DNA of 23,814 nucleotides from NCBI GenBank assembly GCA_946407715.1, contig CAMJPH010000033.1:1-23814 (forward strand). The letters run 5' to 3'. Shown here one piece after another: positions 7,253 to 14,675 of the stretch; position 1 is the first letter of the stretch, and every line of letters starts with the position of its first letter. The notes beneath the pieces are model-generated. The model did not search any database and was not told the origin of the DNA. It saw only the letters and a program-made list of their open reading frames with translations. This stretch comes from an uncultured Bacteroidales bacterium (GTDB lineage: Bacteria > Bacteroidota > Bacteroidia > Bacteroidales > WCHB1-69). The translations under genes and the position numbers were made by a program.

Positions 7253-7372
7253 TTTGGCCGACCTTATCAAATCCGTGGCAAAAACATATGCATCGAATAT
7301 CTGTCCGTTGTAAAACACACCTTCCAAAGGTGGCAATTCGGTACGGACAAAGAATTCAATAGTTTCTAACCT
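7253..7372 (-). pseudogene. relic of an ORF6N-type (KilA/Rha-like) protein gene
   Basis: On the minus strand an open stretch of about 40 codons reads LETIEFFVRTELPPLEGV followed by FYNGQIFDAYVFATDLIRSAK. Known: this resembles the linker of Bacteroidota ORF6N-domain proteins, in which FFVRT-LPP-EG(I/V)F-DGQIFDAY-F-SDLI(R/K)SAKK leads into a phospholipase D-like half. Here the sequence stops matching exactly at the end of repeat A and no other part of the gene is present. Inference: a fragment left by recombination between mobile elements or repeats. The family assignment is from memory of the motif. Confidence 0.6.
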
Positions 7373-7440
7373 GTTCCACCCTATATGTATGGAAATTTCA
7401 AAAATGTTACATCACACACAAAAAAATTTATTTAGTTGAA
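7364..7440. repeat. repeat B, copy 1 (~75 bp)
   Basis: TTCTAACCTGTTCCA and the following bases through TGTTACATCACACACAAAA recur at 8871-8945. Its right edge includes the last codons of the gene at 7432-8373. It lies immediately downstream of that gene on the minus strand, so it is the gene's 3' flank. It is not palindromic and so not an obvious terminator. Confidence 0.7.
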
Positions 7441-8373
7441 ATACAGGAACAGAAAACCAAACTCGTTATGGGTCTTTTTGTGATATTGTTTTAACTTTTC
7501 AAAAAATCGGGTTTGGGGAAATCCGATGGCGACTCTTCTACTATCGTAATTCTCATCTCTGCTTTCATTTTCGCAATGGTACAGGTAGTTATAACAGTCC
7601 TTATGGGAATATTCCATTTTTGCCACATATCTCTCAACGGGGATTTCTCCATTTAGAAAAGCATCCTTTTGAACATCAAGGAAAGAACTGTCTGTAATAT
7701 GCCAAATACAAACGTGTCCGAAATAGTTCAATGTTCTGCCAACTCCTATGTTCCGCTCGGAAGGATAGCCGAACAGTTCAATCAACTGTTTGATGGCTTC
7801 GTAGTTTGAGCTGTCTGTTTGTCTGATGATTTCTCGTCGCTGTTGTGCTTTTTTGCTTTGGGGTCTATGAAGCAGAGAATATACGTTGCCGCTTCTTGCC
7901 ATTTGGTCTATACTATTCAATGAATCCAAAGCTCTCTTGTACGGCATATTAAGATGGCTCAAGTATTCTTTCCTGTAGTTATCCTTTTCATTTTCAATAA
8001 TATGCCATTGCTTTATTGGAAAAAATCTTGAAAAAACAGTCCTGTTGTTTTCAAATGTGGTGAATTCCGCCCCTTGTTTCAGACAGCGTTCCATCAAGAT
8101 GAACAGTGTTGCCGTGTCATCCCCAATGGCGGCACAAACCGCCGCATTGTACAAATCTTTCGTGAAGGCGTAGTCAACAATGGCTATCGCCTTTACGTAG
8201 ATACTTAACGCGTTTTGGTAGTCCTCATCCAAGATTGCTTCTTCAGCTTGCACAACCAGTTGATGGTAAGCGATATATGGTTGTTGAGGTTTTTGCGCGG
8301 ACACGACAAGAATCATCGCACAAAAGACAACGGTCAAAGCCATCGGCTGCAATATGTTTCGCTTGCGTATCAT
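7432..8373 (-). CDS. secreted protein of unknown function
   Basis: A 313-residue protein from ATG at 8371-8373. A longer GTG start at 8403 would overlap a TACTTTCG promoter-like box, so the shorter start is preferred. Seen: a signal peptide (MIRKRNILQPMALTVVFCAM, then ILVVSAQ, cleavage likely after SAQ), then a helical region with TPR-like spacing (AEEAILDEDYQNALSIYVKAI, about 40-60 of the mature form) and a carboxyl half rich in charged and aromatic residues. No catalytic motif is recognised. It lies between the two copies of repeats A and B, and its last codons belong to repeat B. A decayed copy of its 3' end seems to lie at 8938-9010. Function unknown. Tetratricopeptide-like helices suggest a protein-interaction role in the periplasm or outer surface. 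Confidence 0.7.
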   Translation of the reverse strand: MIRKRNILQPMALTVVFCAMILVVSAQKPQQPYIAYHQLVVQAEEAILDEDYQNALSIYVKAIAIVDYAFTKDLYNAAVCAAIGDDTATLFILMERCLKQGAEFTTFENNRTVFSRFFPIKQWHIIENEKDNYRKEYLSHLNMPYKRALDSLNSIDQMARSGNVYSLLHRPQSKKAQQRREIIRQTDSSNYEAIKQLIELFGYPSERNIGVGRTLNYFGHVCIWHITDSSFLDVQKDAFLNGEIPVERYVAKMEYSHKDCYNYLYHCENESRDENYDSRRVAIGFPQTRFFEKLKQYHKKTHNEFGFLFLYFN

Positions 8374-8380
8374 TATGTCG

Positions 8381-8388
8381 CGAAAGTA
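8381..8388 (-). promoter_or_regulatory. possible -7 promoter box (TACTTTCG)
   Basis: A TAnnTTTG-like octamer with one mismatch, 7 bases before the ATG of the secreted protein. If used, the transcript would be almost leaderless. Weak evidence, but it helps decide against the upstream GTG start. Confidence 0.35.
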
Positions 8389-8410
8389 CACTTTTTTTTT
8401 CACTACTCAC

Positions 8411-8692
8411 AAAAATCTGCATTTCGTGCAAAAACCGCTCGACAAAAATCTGCATTTCGTGCAACGGAAACGTCACGAAGCCGGGTAAAACCCGCAACTA
8501 TTGTTCTTTGCATTGTGGGACTCCGCAATCGTCCTGCTGGTGCAGGCGGACTCTGGTTCGCGCTTTCCGCTTACCTGTTCTTGGTGTTGCACGGAATCCT
8601 GACGCTTTTACCGGTGAGAGAGTGAGTTGCGTGTCTCCGACACGCTGTCCTCGCGCATTGTCCGCACACCCCACACTGCGGCCTAACGGCCT
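8411..8692. repeat. repeat A, copy 2 (282 bp)
   Basis: Second copy of the element at 6971-7252, exactly 1,440 bases downstream. The tandem 20-base motif is at 8411 and 8444. It holds hairpin GCGTGTC-TCC-GACACGC at 8629-8645. The flanking bases after it form a larger stem, CCCCACA/TGTGGGG (8669-8701), enclosing GGCC-TAAC-GGCC, which is absent from copy 1. Confidence 0.8.
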
Positions 8693-8713
8693 AATGTGGG
8701 GTTATTGAAATAT

Positions 8714-8779
8714 CGTGCCTTTGGCACGCTTTGTGCGATTCGTCAAAAACAGCATCACCCCGTCTCACATAACGAGACG
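8714..8779. repeat. two short hairpins in a 690-base gene-free stretch
   Basis: CGTGCC-TTT-GGCACG (8714-8728) and CGTCTC-ACATAAC-GAGACG (8761-8779). The second is preceded by AGCATCACC and followed by TTTGGAT, the same frame as the hairpin at 2515-2534. The interval 8404-9090 contains only repeat A, these hairpins, repeat B and a gene relic. Confidence 0.5.
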
Positions 8780-8870
8780 TTTGGATTGCCCAATCTTCAC
8801 GCCGACAGGAAAACGATCATCGCATCGGCAAGTTTCTCTGGCTTCATCCTATACCGGTTTTAAATGTTTC

Positions 8871-8945
8871 TTCTAACCTGTTCCACTCTATAAGTATGGA
8901 AATTTCAAAAATGTTACATCACACACAAAATTTTTTTTTCAGTTG
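8871..8945. repeat. repeat B, copy 2 (~75 bp)
   Basis: Matches 7364-7440: TTCTAACCTGTTCCA, TATGGAAATTTCAAAAATG and TTACATCACACACAAAA are shared, and a few positions differ. As with copy 1, the matching sequence continues to the right into what looks like the 3' end of a gene. Confidence 0.7.
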
Positions 8946-9010
8946 AAAAAAAAGAAAACCATCAGCCATCGTACAAGCATACACATGAAATACCTTCGGG
9001 AAGGGAAACA
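8938..9010 (-). pseudogene. decayed 3' end of a second copy of the 7432-8373 gene
   Basis: On the minus strand GGTTTTCTTTTTTTTCAAC followed by TGA aligns with GGTTTTCTGTTCCTGTATTT and CAACTAA at the end of the gene at 7432-8373, with a short deletion that shifts the frame. In the neighbouring frame the text KVFHV...DGFLFF parallels KQYHK...FGFLFL. Repeat B follows directly in both cases. Inference: remnant of an old duplication; the rest of the copy is lost. Confidence 0.4.
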
Positions 9011-9090
9011 CTATGCCTACAATGAGAAGAGTGGAAGAATGCGGGCGGAACCCTACACCGCCCTCTTCGGAGTCAAACGTCCATAAGCGA

Positions 9091-9870
9091 TTAAGGATGC
9101 TTGTAAATAGGAAGCGACCGGCGTGTGTAATCCATGTTGCAAACAAATGCCTTCTCCAGCATATAATAGCTTTTATACACATCTCCAAACAGACCTGTCA
9201 AACTGGCCCTTTCACCAGGCACCCATGCCATCAATTCGTCAATGGACTCTGAATTATGGGTCAACAAATATATTTCTCCACAAGAATAACACTTACTTTT
9301 CCTTGGATTCAGCTTCACACCGTTCAGAAAAACAGTTTCCGGCAATGCCGAAAATATCGGCTCTTGCCCAGGAATCTCAAGCACCAAGTACATTGTCGGC
9401 ACTATGCTGGACATGTAGTACAGCGGTGTTTCTTTCACAAAAAGCCTGGCAGGGAAGACGGCGGCTGCCTGCAGAGCTATACTTTCTCCAGAAGCCAGAG
9501 AACCAATACCCGGCATCACATTGAAATCGTGCGAGGCTGGATTATACAAATACATTTTTTTCCATCCGGAACCCATTTCATAAAAGTACATGGCCAACCT
9601 GACATTGTCAGCACCGCCATAGACCTCATCGCCAAAATATAGAACAGCATCACTCGTATTGGTCAATTCGGCTGTTATATTGACAGATACGTCTGACATG
9701 ACCGTACCCGGATACTCACACAAAATTCCCGGATCGGTTTTATGATTAGTCCAGCTGTTAAGATTGTTAACGCCGAGTGTGTTAAAGTCCAATGACACCT
9801 GCGCTTCGCACTTTACTGAAAAGGAGCAGCAAAGCAGCAATAACAAAGAGAGTGAGCGGATTTTTTTCAT
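9091..9870 (-). CDS. secreted protein of unknown function
   Basis: A 259-residue protein from ATG at 9868-9870; an upstream in-frame ATG at 9942 would put 24 unlikely residues before the signal peptide. Seen: signal peptide MKKIRSLSLLLLLCCSFSVK ending near CEAQ, then a beta-rich domain (SDVSVNITAELTNTSDAVLY, about 60-80 of the precursor) that reads like an immunoglobulin-like or beta-sandwich fold, and a Cys pair in SKCYSCGE. No catalytic motif. It lies 83 bases after the GH114-like lipoprotein gene on the same strand with no clear promoter between, so the two may be cotranscribed. I do not recognise the family. Confidence 0.65.
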   Translation of the reverse strand: MKKIRSLSLLLLLCCSFSVKCEAQVSLDFNTLGVNNLNSWTNHKTDPGILCEYPGTVMSDVSVNITAELTNTSDAVLYFGDEVYGGADNVRLAMYFYEMGSGWKKMYLYNPASHDFNVMPGIGSLASGESIALQAAAVFPARLFVKETPLYYMSSIVPTMYLVLEIPGQEPIFSALPETVFLNGVKLNPRKSKCYSCGEIYLLTHNSESIDELMAWVPGERASLTGLFGDVYKSYYMLEKAFVCNMDYTRRSLPIYKHP

Positions 9871-9953
9871 ATTCAAAATTTTAGTCAGTTTGTAATTATA
9901 AGCAGAACTGTGGTGGCAGAAAACAGCCAAATAATAACACATTTCCCACAGAC

Positions 9954-10940
9954 CTACTTCTCAAAATATTCAAACGCATCCACAATATCCAGATATACCC
10001 CGTCGAAGCCGACGGCGAGGATGCGGTTGAGGTAGCTGTCGCCGGAACCGCAGATGATCTCCTGCCACGCGGGATCCCAGTAACGGACCTTGTAGTTGCC
10101 CCGCCACTCAGGGTTCTCACGGGCCAGCCACGCCGGTTTGTCGCGCTTCCACTCCGACTGCCAATAGTAACGGTAATCCTCCGCCTCGCCAATCGACATA
10201 TAGCAGATAACCAGCCTCTTACCGCCGTTCGCCTTATGCTTCAGCCGTTCCACCTCAGCCGCCGTGAATGCCATGTCATCTTCGAAAAACAGATCCAGGA
10301 TGAGGAGATCATAGTTGGTGGCGGAAACGGCATCCAGAAATGCTGCCTTACTGGAAAAGCGTTCGCAATTAAGAAGATACAGGAAATTCTGGGCATCGCT
10401 CAGACGGACGATGTCCTGCGCGTTCTCGTGCGTGGGCGCACCGGAGGGAATGACGTCCAGCTCGCGGCTCGGAGCGGCGAAGGAGACAAAACCCTCCGCG
10501 TCGCAACGGCTGCGGGCGCCGGCCACATACTCCGAACGGGAGCAGTAGTCGGTCACGAGGATGCAATTCCCCGTCTGCTTCGAGCGGCGGAGATACGACA
10601 ACAAATAGTCCGTTTCGGCTGCGGGCGTGGGCTCGTCATCGCGCTCGTACCCGTAGAAGAGGTCCTCCTGTCCGTGACCGTCGATGGCGGCCAAATAGGT
10701 GGCGGCGAGCTCCGCATTGGCATCCTCGCCCACGGTCACCAACTCGATGCCGTTTTGCGGGATCACGATGAAATCAGGATGTTGCGACCGCGCTGTTTCG
10801 CTGATGCGCACCACAAAATCGCGCATCGCCTGCCGGTAGTCGTCGCAGGGAACCACCTCCGTCCGATTGCAGGCGGAGGTGAGCAGGACTGCCAAAAGGA
10901 GCAGTCCGCATGTCCTAACATATTGGTTATTCGTAAACAT
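9954..10940 (-). CDS. lipoprotein of the MJ1477/TM1410 putative glycoside hydrolase family (GH114-like)
   Basis: A 328-residue lipoprotein from ATG at 10938-10940. Seen: a type II signal sequence with lipobox LTSAC (lipidated Cys24). The family core is in the carboxyl half: YDLLILDLFFEDD, then KRLVICYMSIGEAEDYRYYW, then W-ARENPEWRGNYKVRYWDPAW, and near the end ILAVGFDGVYLDIVDAFEYF. These strings (SIGEAE-YR-YW, the paired Trp/Asp segments and GFDGVYLD) are characteristic of the MJ1477/TM1410 family related to endo-alpha-1,4-polygalactosaminidases, a TIM-barrel fold. The amino-terminal half (about 30-190) is likely a partial repeat of the barrel or an accessory region. Location: anchored to the outer or inner membrane. 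The substrate is inferred only from the family and could be a galactosaminoglycan in exopolysaccharide. Confidence 0.85.
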   Translation of the reverse strand: MFTNNQYVRTCGLLLLAVLLTSACNRTEVVPCDDYRQAMRDFVVRISETARSQHPDFIVIPQNGIELVTVGEDANAELAATYLAAIDGHGQEDLFYGYERDDEPTPAAETDYLLSYLRRSKQTGNCILVTDYCSRSEYVAGARSRCDAEGFVSFAAPSRELDVIPSGAPTHENAQDIVRLSDAQNFLYLLNCERFSSKAAFLDAVSATNYDLLILDLFFEDDMAFTAAEVERLKHKANGGKRLVICYMSIGEAEDYRYYWQSEWKRDKPAWLARENPEWRGNYKVRYWDPAWQEIICGSGDSYLNRILAVGFDGVYLDIVDAFEYFEK

Positions 10941-10944
10941 GCTG

Positions 10945-10952
10945 CAAAAATA
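10945..10952 (-). promoter_or_regulatory. possible -7 promoter box (TATTTTTG)
   Basis: An exact TAnnTTTG octamer on the minus strand, only 4 bases before the ATG of the GH114-like lipoprotein gene. Functional use would require a leaderless or nearly leaderless transcript, so chance occurrence in AT-rich DNA is possible. Confidence 0.35.
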
Positions 10953-11044
10953 CATTTTTTAATGGTTATGGGTTATTGAAGCTTGGCCAACTCAAAGTCT
11001 GTTTAAAAACACAGGTATGAAATTCAACATTCTTCATTATTTCG

Positions 11045-11052
11045 TACTTTTG
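11045..11052 (+). promoter_or_regulatory. -7 promoter box (TACTTTTG) for the outer-membrane protein pair
   Basis: An exact TAnnTTTG match about 70 bases before the ATG at 11122, followed by GC-rich CCGCTACG, with a plausible untranslated leader. The divergent gene starts at 10940. Confidence 0.5.
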
Positions 11053-11121
11053 CCGCTACGTCTGAAAAGCGAAGATGTGTTATAACCTATTGTGAATTAG
11101 AAAAATAAAAATAGTACCATT

Positions 11122-11673
11122 ATGAAAAGAAACCGAATTGTTATTTTGTTCATCGCATTTTTTGCGGGAATTTTATCACATGCCAACGCGCAAGCCCCTT
11201 ATAAAAACGGCATCGGCGTATCTGTCGGCAACATGCAGGCTTTGACCTTTAAAACCTTCGGTGGCAATCACTTTGCCTTCCAAGTGGATTTGGGCACCAA
11301 ATACATCACCACGAACGGCAGGTTCAAAAACATTGACCTCAACGGGGTGAGTTTCTGGACGCTTGAGCTGAACCCCAACATCATGTTCGAGGGCCGTCTG
11401 GCCGGAAACCTGTACGGTTTGGTAGGTCTTGGTGCCAGCATCGGTTACTGTTGGAACACCATCCAATACCAAGGGATTTTTGGCGTCTGGCACACTCGAA
11501 GCGACTTCGGGAAGTGCGGTGCCAACGGCATCTTCGGGATGGAGTACAAGTTCAAAGCACCGCTGGCCATGCAGCTCGACTTCCGCCCAGGCTACGGATG
11601 CCTGTTTGCCGAACATTACGACGCTCACTATTTCGACTGGAGTGTGAATCTCGGGGTGCGGTACACTTTTTAA
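11122..11673 (+). CDS. small outer-membrane beta-barrel protein (paralog 1)
   Basis: A 183-residue precursor with signal peptide MKRNRIVILFIAFFAGILSH ending at ANAQ. Seen: alternating beta strands of a small barrel (GIGVSVGNMQALTFKTF, HFAFQVDLGTKY, LYGLVGLGASIGYCW, PLAMQLDFRPGYGC) and a terminal strand ending in Phe (VNLGVRYTF), the typical signal for outer-membrane insertion. Length and strand count suggest about eight strands. Its neighbour at 11714 is a clear paralog (same signal region, HFA-QVDLG-KY, LAMQLDFRPGY, F at the end), and a third, broken copy follows. Function unknown. Such proteins often have structural or transport roles. Confidence 0.8.
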   Translation: MKRNRIVILFIAFFAGILSHANAQAPYKNGIGVSVGNMQALTFKTFGGNHFAFQVDLGTKYITTNGRFKNIDLNGVSFWTLELNPNIMFEGRLAGNLYGLVGLGASIGYCWNTIQYQGIFGVWHTRSDFGKCGANGIFGMEYKFKAPLAMQLDFRPGYGCLFAEHYDAHYFDWSVNLGVRYTF

Positions 11674-11713
11674 TCAAAAGATACGGATACGACATTAAAA
11701 CAATCCTGTCATT

Positions 11714-12298
11714 ATGAAAAAAATTAGCATCCTCACTCTGCTCATCGCCTTTTTCACGGGCATCTCGTTCCATGCTAACGCACAAGCTCCCTATAAGGAA
11801 AGCATCGGTCTGACCCTTGGTACCTCGCAGGCCTTTTCCTACAAAGCCTTTCCCACCAACCATTTCGCCATCCAAGTCGATTTGGGCTCTAAGTACTGCT
11901 ACGTCTATGGTTCGCATCTGTGGTCGGTGGATATCGCCCCGAACTTCATGTACGAGGGACGGCTGTACAAAGGTTTGTACGGGTTCGCTGGCCTGGGCGG
12001 CAGCATCGGCTACAACTGGCAACCTTTCTACTACATCATCGGCTTGGAACCGGGCGATGCTGGTTATAACCCGAACCCGAATCCGGGTGACCCGAATCCG
12101 AATTCTGTTACCCGACGGAGCGTCCACAACTGCAAGGCCGGCGCAAACGGCTTCTTCGGACTGGAATACAAATTCGACATCCCTCTTGCCATGCAGCTTG
12201 ACTTCCGGCCAGGCTATCGCTGCATCTTCGCCGTCAACAAGTTTACTGATCACAAGTTCGACTGGGGTCTGAATTTCGGAGTGCATTACACGTTCTGA
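11714..12298 (+). CDS. small outer-membrane beta-barrel protein (paralog 2)
   Basis: A 194-residue precursor, 40 bases after paralog 1. Seen: signal peptide MKKISILTLLIAFFTGISFH ending ANAQ, the same barrel strands (HFAIQVDLGSKY, LYGFAGLGGSIGYNW, LAMQLDFRPGYRC) and terminal FGVHYTF. An insertion with the repeat pattern NPNPNPGDPNPN (about 119-130) lies in what should be an extracellular loop; paralog 1 lacks it. The encoding DNA is a short repeat of CCGAATCC-like units, a likely site of length variation. Same operon as paralog 1. Function unknown. Confidence 0.8.
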   Translation: MKKISILTLLIAFFTGISFHANAQAPYKESIGLTLGTSQAFSYKAFPTNHFAIQVDLGSKYCYVYGSHLWSVDIAPNFMYEGRLYKGLYGFAGLGGSIGYNWQPFYYIIGLEPGDAGYNPNPNPGDPNPNSVTRRSVHNCKAGANGFFGLEYKFDIPLAMQLDFRPGYRCIFAVNKFTDHKFDWGLNFGVHYTF

Positions 12299-12335
12299 AA
12301 TTAGTTGTTCTGAAATTCAATAAACTTGTACTTTA

Positions 12336-12432
12336 ATACGAAAAAAAAGATTTCTCATTTTGTTCATCGCGATTCTCGCGGGCGAAATGTTTCATTCAAC
12401 CACCCAGGCTCCTTATAAAACGGCATCGGTTA
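12336..12432 (+). pseudogene. decayed start of a third outer-membrane paralog
   Basis: Reads ILFIAILAGEMFHSTTQAPYK, parallel to ILFIAFFAGILSHANAQAPYK of paralog 1, but the start codon position is ATA, one A is missing in TATAAAAC compared with TATAAAAAC of paralog 1, which shifts the frame, and nothing of the barrel remains downstream. Lies between paralog 2 and the peptidase promoter. Confidence 0.7.
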
Positions 12433-12506
12433 GGTGCAGTTCATGTAGCCGCCTTCAGTGTCGTACAATATTCTTCACAATAATAGCTTAAGTTGTGAAA
12501 TTTTTT

Positions 12507-12514
12507 TACCTTTG
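12507..12514 (+). promoter_or_regulatory. -7 promoter box (TACCTTTG) of the DPP7-type peptidase gene
   Basis: An exact TAnnTTTG match in TTTTTTTACCTTTGCACTTT, 22 bases before the ATG at 12537. An inverted repeat TTCACAA (12474-12480) / TTGTGAA (12493-12499) lies just upstream and could be a regulator site. Confidence 0.65.
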
Positions 12515-12536
12515 CACTTTCAAATTAATCAAGCAA

Positions 12537-14675
12537 ATGAGTAAGAAAATCAACCTTTTGTGCATCGCTTTGATGCTGTTCGCCTTTGGCTCCCGTGCCG
12601 ATGAAGGTATGTGGCTCCCCTACTCCATCAATGGCCAGAATCTGGCTGATATGCAACGACTTGGCTGCAAGCTGACGGCCGAACAAATCTTCAGTTTCAA
12701 CCAACCCAGCCTCAAGGATGCCATCGTGCAGTTCGGCGGCGGCTGCACTGGTGAGCTGATTTCCCCTGAGGGACTGCTGCTCACCAACCACCACTGCGGA
12801 CTTTCCTATGTGCAATCCCATGCTTCCGTGGAGCACGATTACCTACAAGACGGGTTCTGGGCTCGCAGCAAGGCGGAAGAGCTCCCCAACGAAGGACTTA
12901 CCGTCTCTTTCCTCGCCTACATTGAGGATGTCACCACGGCCATCCTGAAAGGTGTCACCGACGATATGTCCGAGGCCGACCGTGCCGCGAAGATTTCGGA
13001 GAACGGCAAGAAGCTGACCCTCGAACGCAAAGGCAAACGCGATGTGGAGGTGGAAATCGTGCCGTTCTACCACGGCAACCAATACATCTTGTTCGAATAC
13101 GATGTCTATAGGGATGTCCGCCTCGTGGCCTGTCCGCCGTGGGGTATCGGCAAGTTCGGTGCCGACACCGACAACTGGACATGGCCGCGCCACAAGGGCG
13201 ACTTCTGCATCTTCCGTGTCTATGCCGCTCCCGACGGCTCTCCCGCCAAGTACAGCAAAGACAATGTCCCCATGAAATCGAAGCATTTCCTGCCGATTTC
13301 GCTGAAGGGAGTGCAACCCGGCGACTACACGATGATTCTCGGCTATCCCGGCAGCACCGACCGCTACTCCGCCTCCGGCGCCGTGAAGAACGTCATTGAC
13401 CTCGAAGGGCCCGCCATCGTGGATTGCCGTACCACCAAGTTAGAGCAGTACCGCAAGCACATGGACGCCGACCCCGCTGTCTTCATCCAATATGCCTCCA
13501 AACAGGCCAGCGTCAGCAACTATTGGAAATATTACATCGGTCAGGTGAAACAGCTGAAGCGCAACAAAGTGTATGAGAAACGTTTGGAGCAGGAGCAGGC
13601 TTTCCGTCAGTGGGCCGCGCAGGATAAAAACCGCAAAGCCAAATATGACGGCATCTTTGATGAGATGGACAAGTATTGGGACTACCAATCACAGTTCACC
13701 AAGGCTTTGATCTATTACCGTGAGGCGGGATGGCGTGGCGGCGAGGCTGTCGCTTTTGCGATGAAATTCAGAGCGTTGAATTATGCCCTTGAAAAGAAGG
13801 CGCCGCAGGAAAAAATCGACGCGTCCATCAGGAGCCTGAAATCTGCCGCAAAGGACTTCTTCAAGGATTACAACAAGCAACTGGACCGCGACGTGACGAT
13901 TGCGCTGCTGAACCTTTTCTACAAAAATGTGGACCGCAACATGCAGTGTGGCTCCCTCCGAAAAGGAGACAAGACGGGCGGAGATTTCACCGCTTTTATG
14001 GACAACGCCTTTGCAAAATCCATTTTTGTGGATGCCGACAAACTGAACACATGGTTCGACCGTCCGAAATCGCTTTCGAAGGACCCGATTTTCGCGTTGA
14101 TGCTGGATATTGTGGAAACCTACATCGAACTCACTAACGTTGCCAACAAAGTGAACTGCAGCCGTGCCGACCGTCTCTACATGGAGGGCTTAATGGAGAT
14201 GCAGAAAGACCGCAACTTCTATCCGGATGCCAACTTCACCATGCGCCTCACCTACGGCAGCGTGCAGGACTGCCAGCCGGCGGACGCCATCACCTACAAC
14301 TACATCACCACCCTCGACGGTGTAATGGCCAAGTATAAACCCAGCAACTGGGAGTTTGACGTGCCGCAAGACCTCATCAAACTGTGGGAAAACCACGATT
14401 ACGGCCGCTATGCCGACAAAAACGGTGATCTGGTCGTCAACTTCATCACCACCAACGATATTACGGGAGGTAACTCCGGCAGCCCCGTCATCGATGCGCA
14501 AGGCAACCTCATTGGACTCGCCTTCGACGGCAACTGGGAAGCCATGAGCGGTGACATCGCTTTCGAAAATGAAGTCCAGCGCACCATCTGCATGGATATG
14601 CGTTACCTGCTCTTCATCATCGACAAGATGGCCAACGCCCAGAACCTGATGCAGGAGCTGAAGATTGTGCAGTGA
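12537..14675 (+). CDS. S46 family dipeptidyl peptidase, DPP7 type
   Basis: A 712-residue serine peptidase, the usual length of the family; ATG at 12537-12539 preferred over an upstream in-frame TTG at 12495 because the promoter lies between. Seen: signal peptide to about residue 21 (GSRADEGMW start of mature chain), catalytic His in TNHHCG (83-88), Asp in the DTDNWTWPRHKGDF segment, and nucleophile Ser647 in GGNSGSP. Known: S46 enzymes remove dipeptides from peptide amino termini in the periplasm. A Gly 18 residues after the nucleophile (LAFDGNW) marks DPP7-type specificity (hydrophobic or aliphatic P1), whereas DPP11 has Arg there. It is coupled to the porin gene at 14675 (TGATG), suggesting joint peptide uptake and processing. 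A second S46 enzyme is encoded at 17097-19256. Confidence 0.93.
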   Translation: MSKKINLLCIALMLFAFGSRADEGMWLPYSINGQNLADMQRLGCKLTAEQIFSFNQPSLKDAIVQFGGGCTGELISPEGLLLTNHHCGLSYVQSHASVEHDYLQDGFWARSKAEELPNEGLTVSFLAYIEDVTTAILKGVTDDMSEADRAAKISENGKKLTLERKGKRDVEVEIVPFYHGNQYILFEYDVYRDVRLVACPPWGIGKFGADTDNWTWPRHKGDFCIFRVYAAPDGSPAKYSKDNVPMKSKHFLPISLKGVQPGDYTMILGYPGSTDRYSASGAVKNVIDLEGPAIVDCRTTKLEQYRKHMDADPAVFIQYASKQASVSNYWKYYIGQVKQLKRNKVYEKRLEQEQAFRQWAAQDKNRKAKYDGIFDEMDKYWDYQSQFTKALIYYREAGWRGGEAVAFAMKFRALNYALEKKAPQEKIDASIRSLKSAAKDFFKDYNKQLDRDVTIALLNLFYKNVDRNMQCGSLRKGDKTGGDFTAFMDNAFAKSIFVDADKLNTWFDRPKSLSKDPIFALMLDIVETYIELTNVANKVNCSRADRLYMEGLMEMQKDRNFYPDANFTMRLTYGSVQDCQPADAITYNYITTLDGVMAKYKPSNWEFDVPQDLIKLWENHDYGRYADKNGDLVVNFITTNDITGGNSGSPVIDAQGNLIGLAFDGNWEAMSGDIAFENEVQRTICMDMRYLLFIIDKMANAQNLMQELKIVQ

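Noticed and set aside
8235..8708. Open plus-strand frame through repeat A as a real gene
   Set aside because: It runs antisense through the start of the secreted protein gene, has no start signal at the repeat, and the first repeat copy stops early in the same frame.
10236..10979. Long open frame (247 codons) antisense to the GH114-like lipoprotein gene
   Set aside because: The sense strand carries clear family motifs and a lipobox; the antisense frame has no recognisable domain and is explained by GC-rich codon use.
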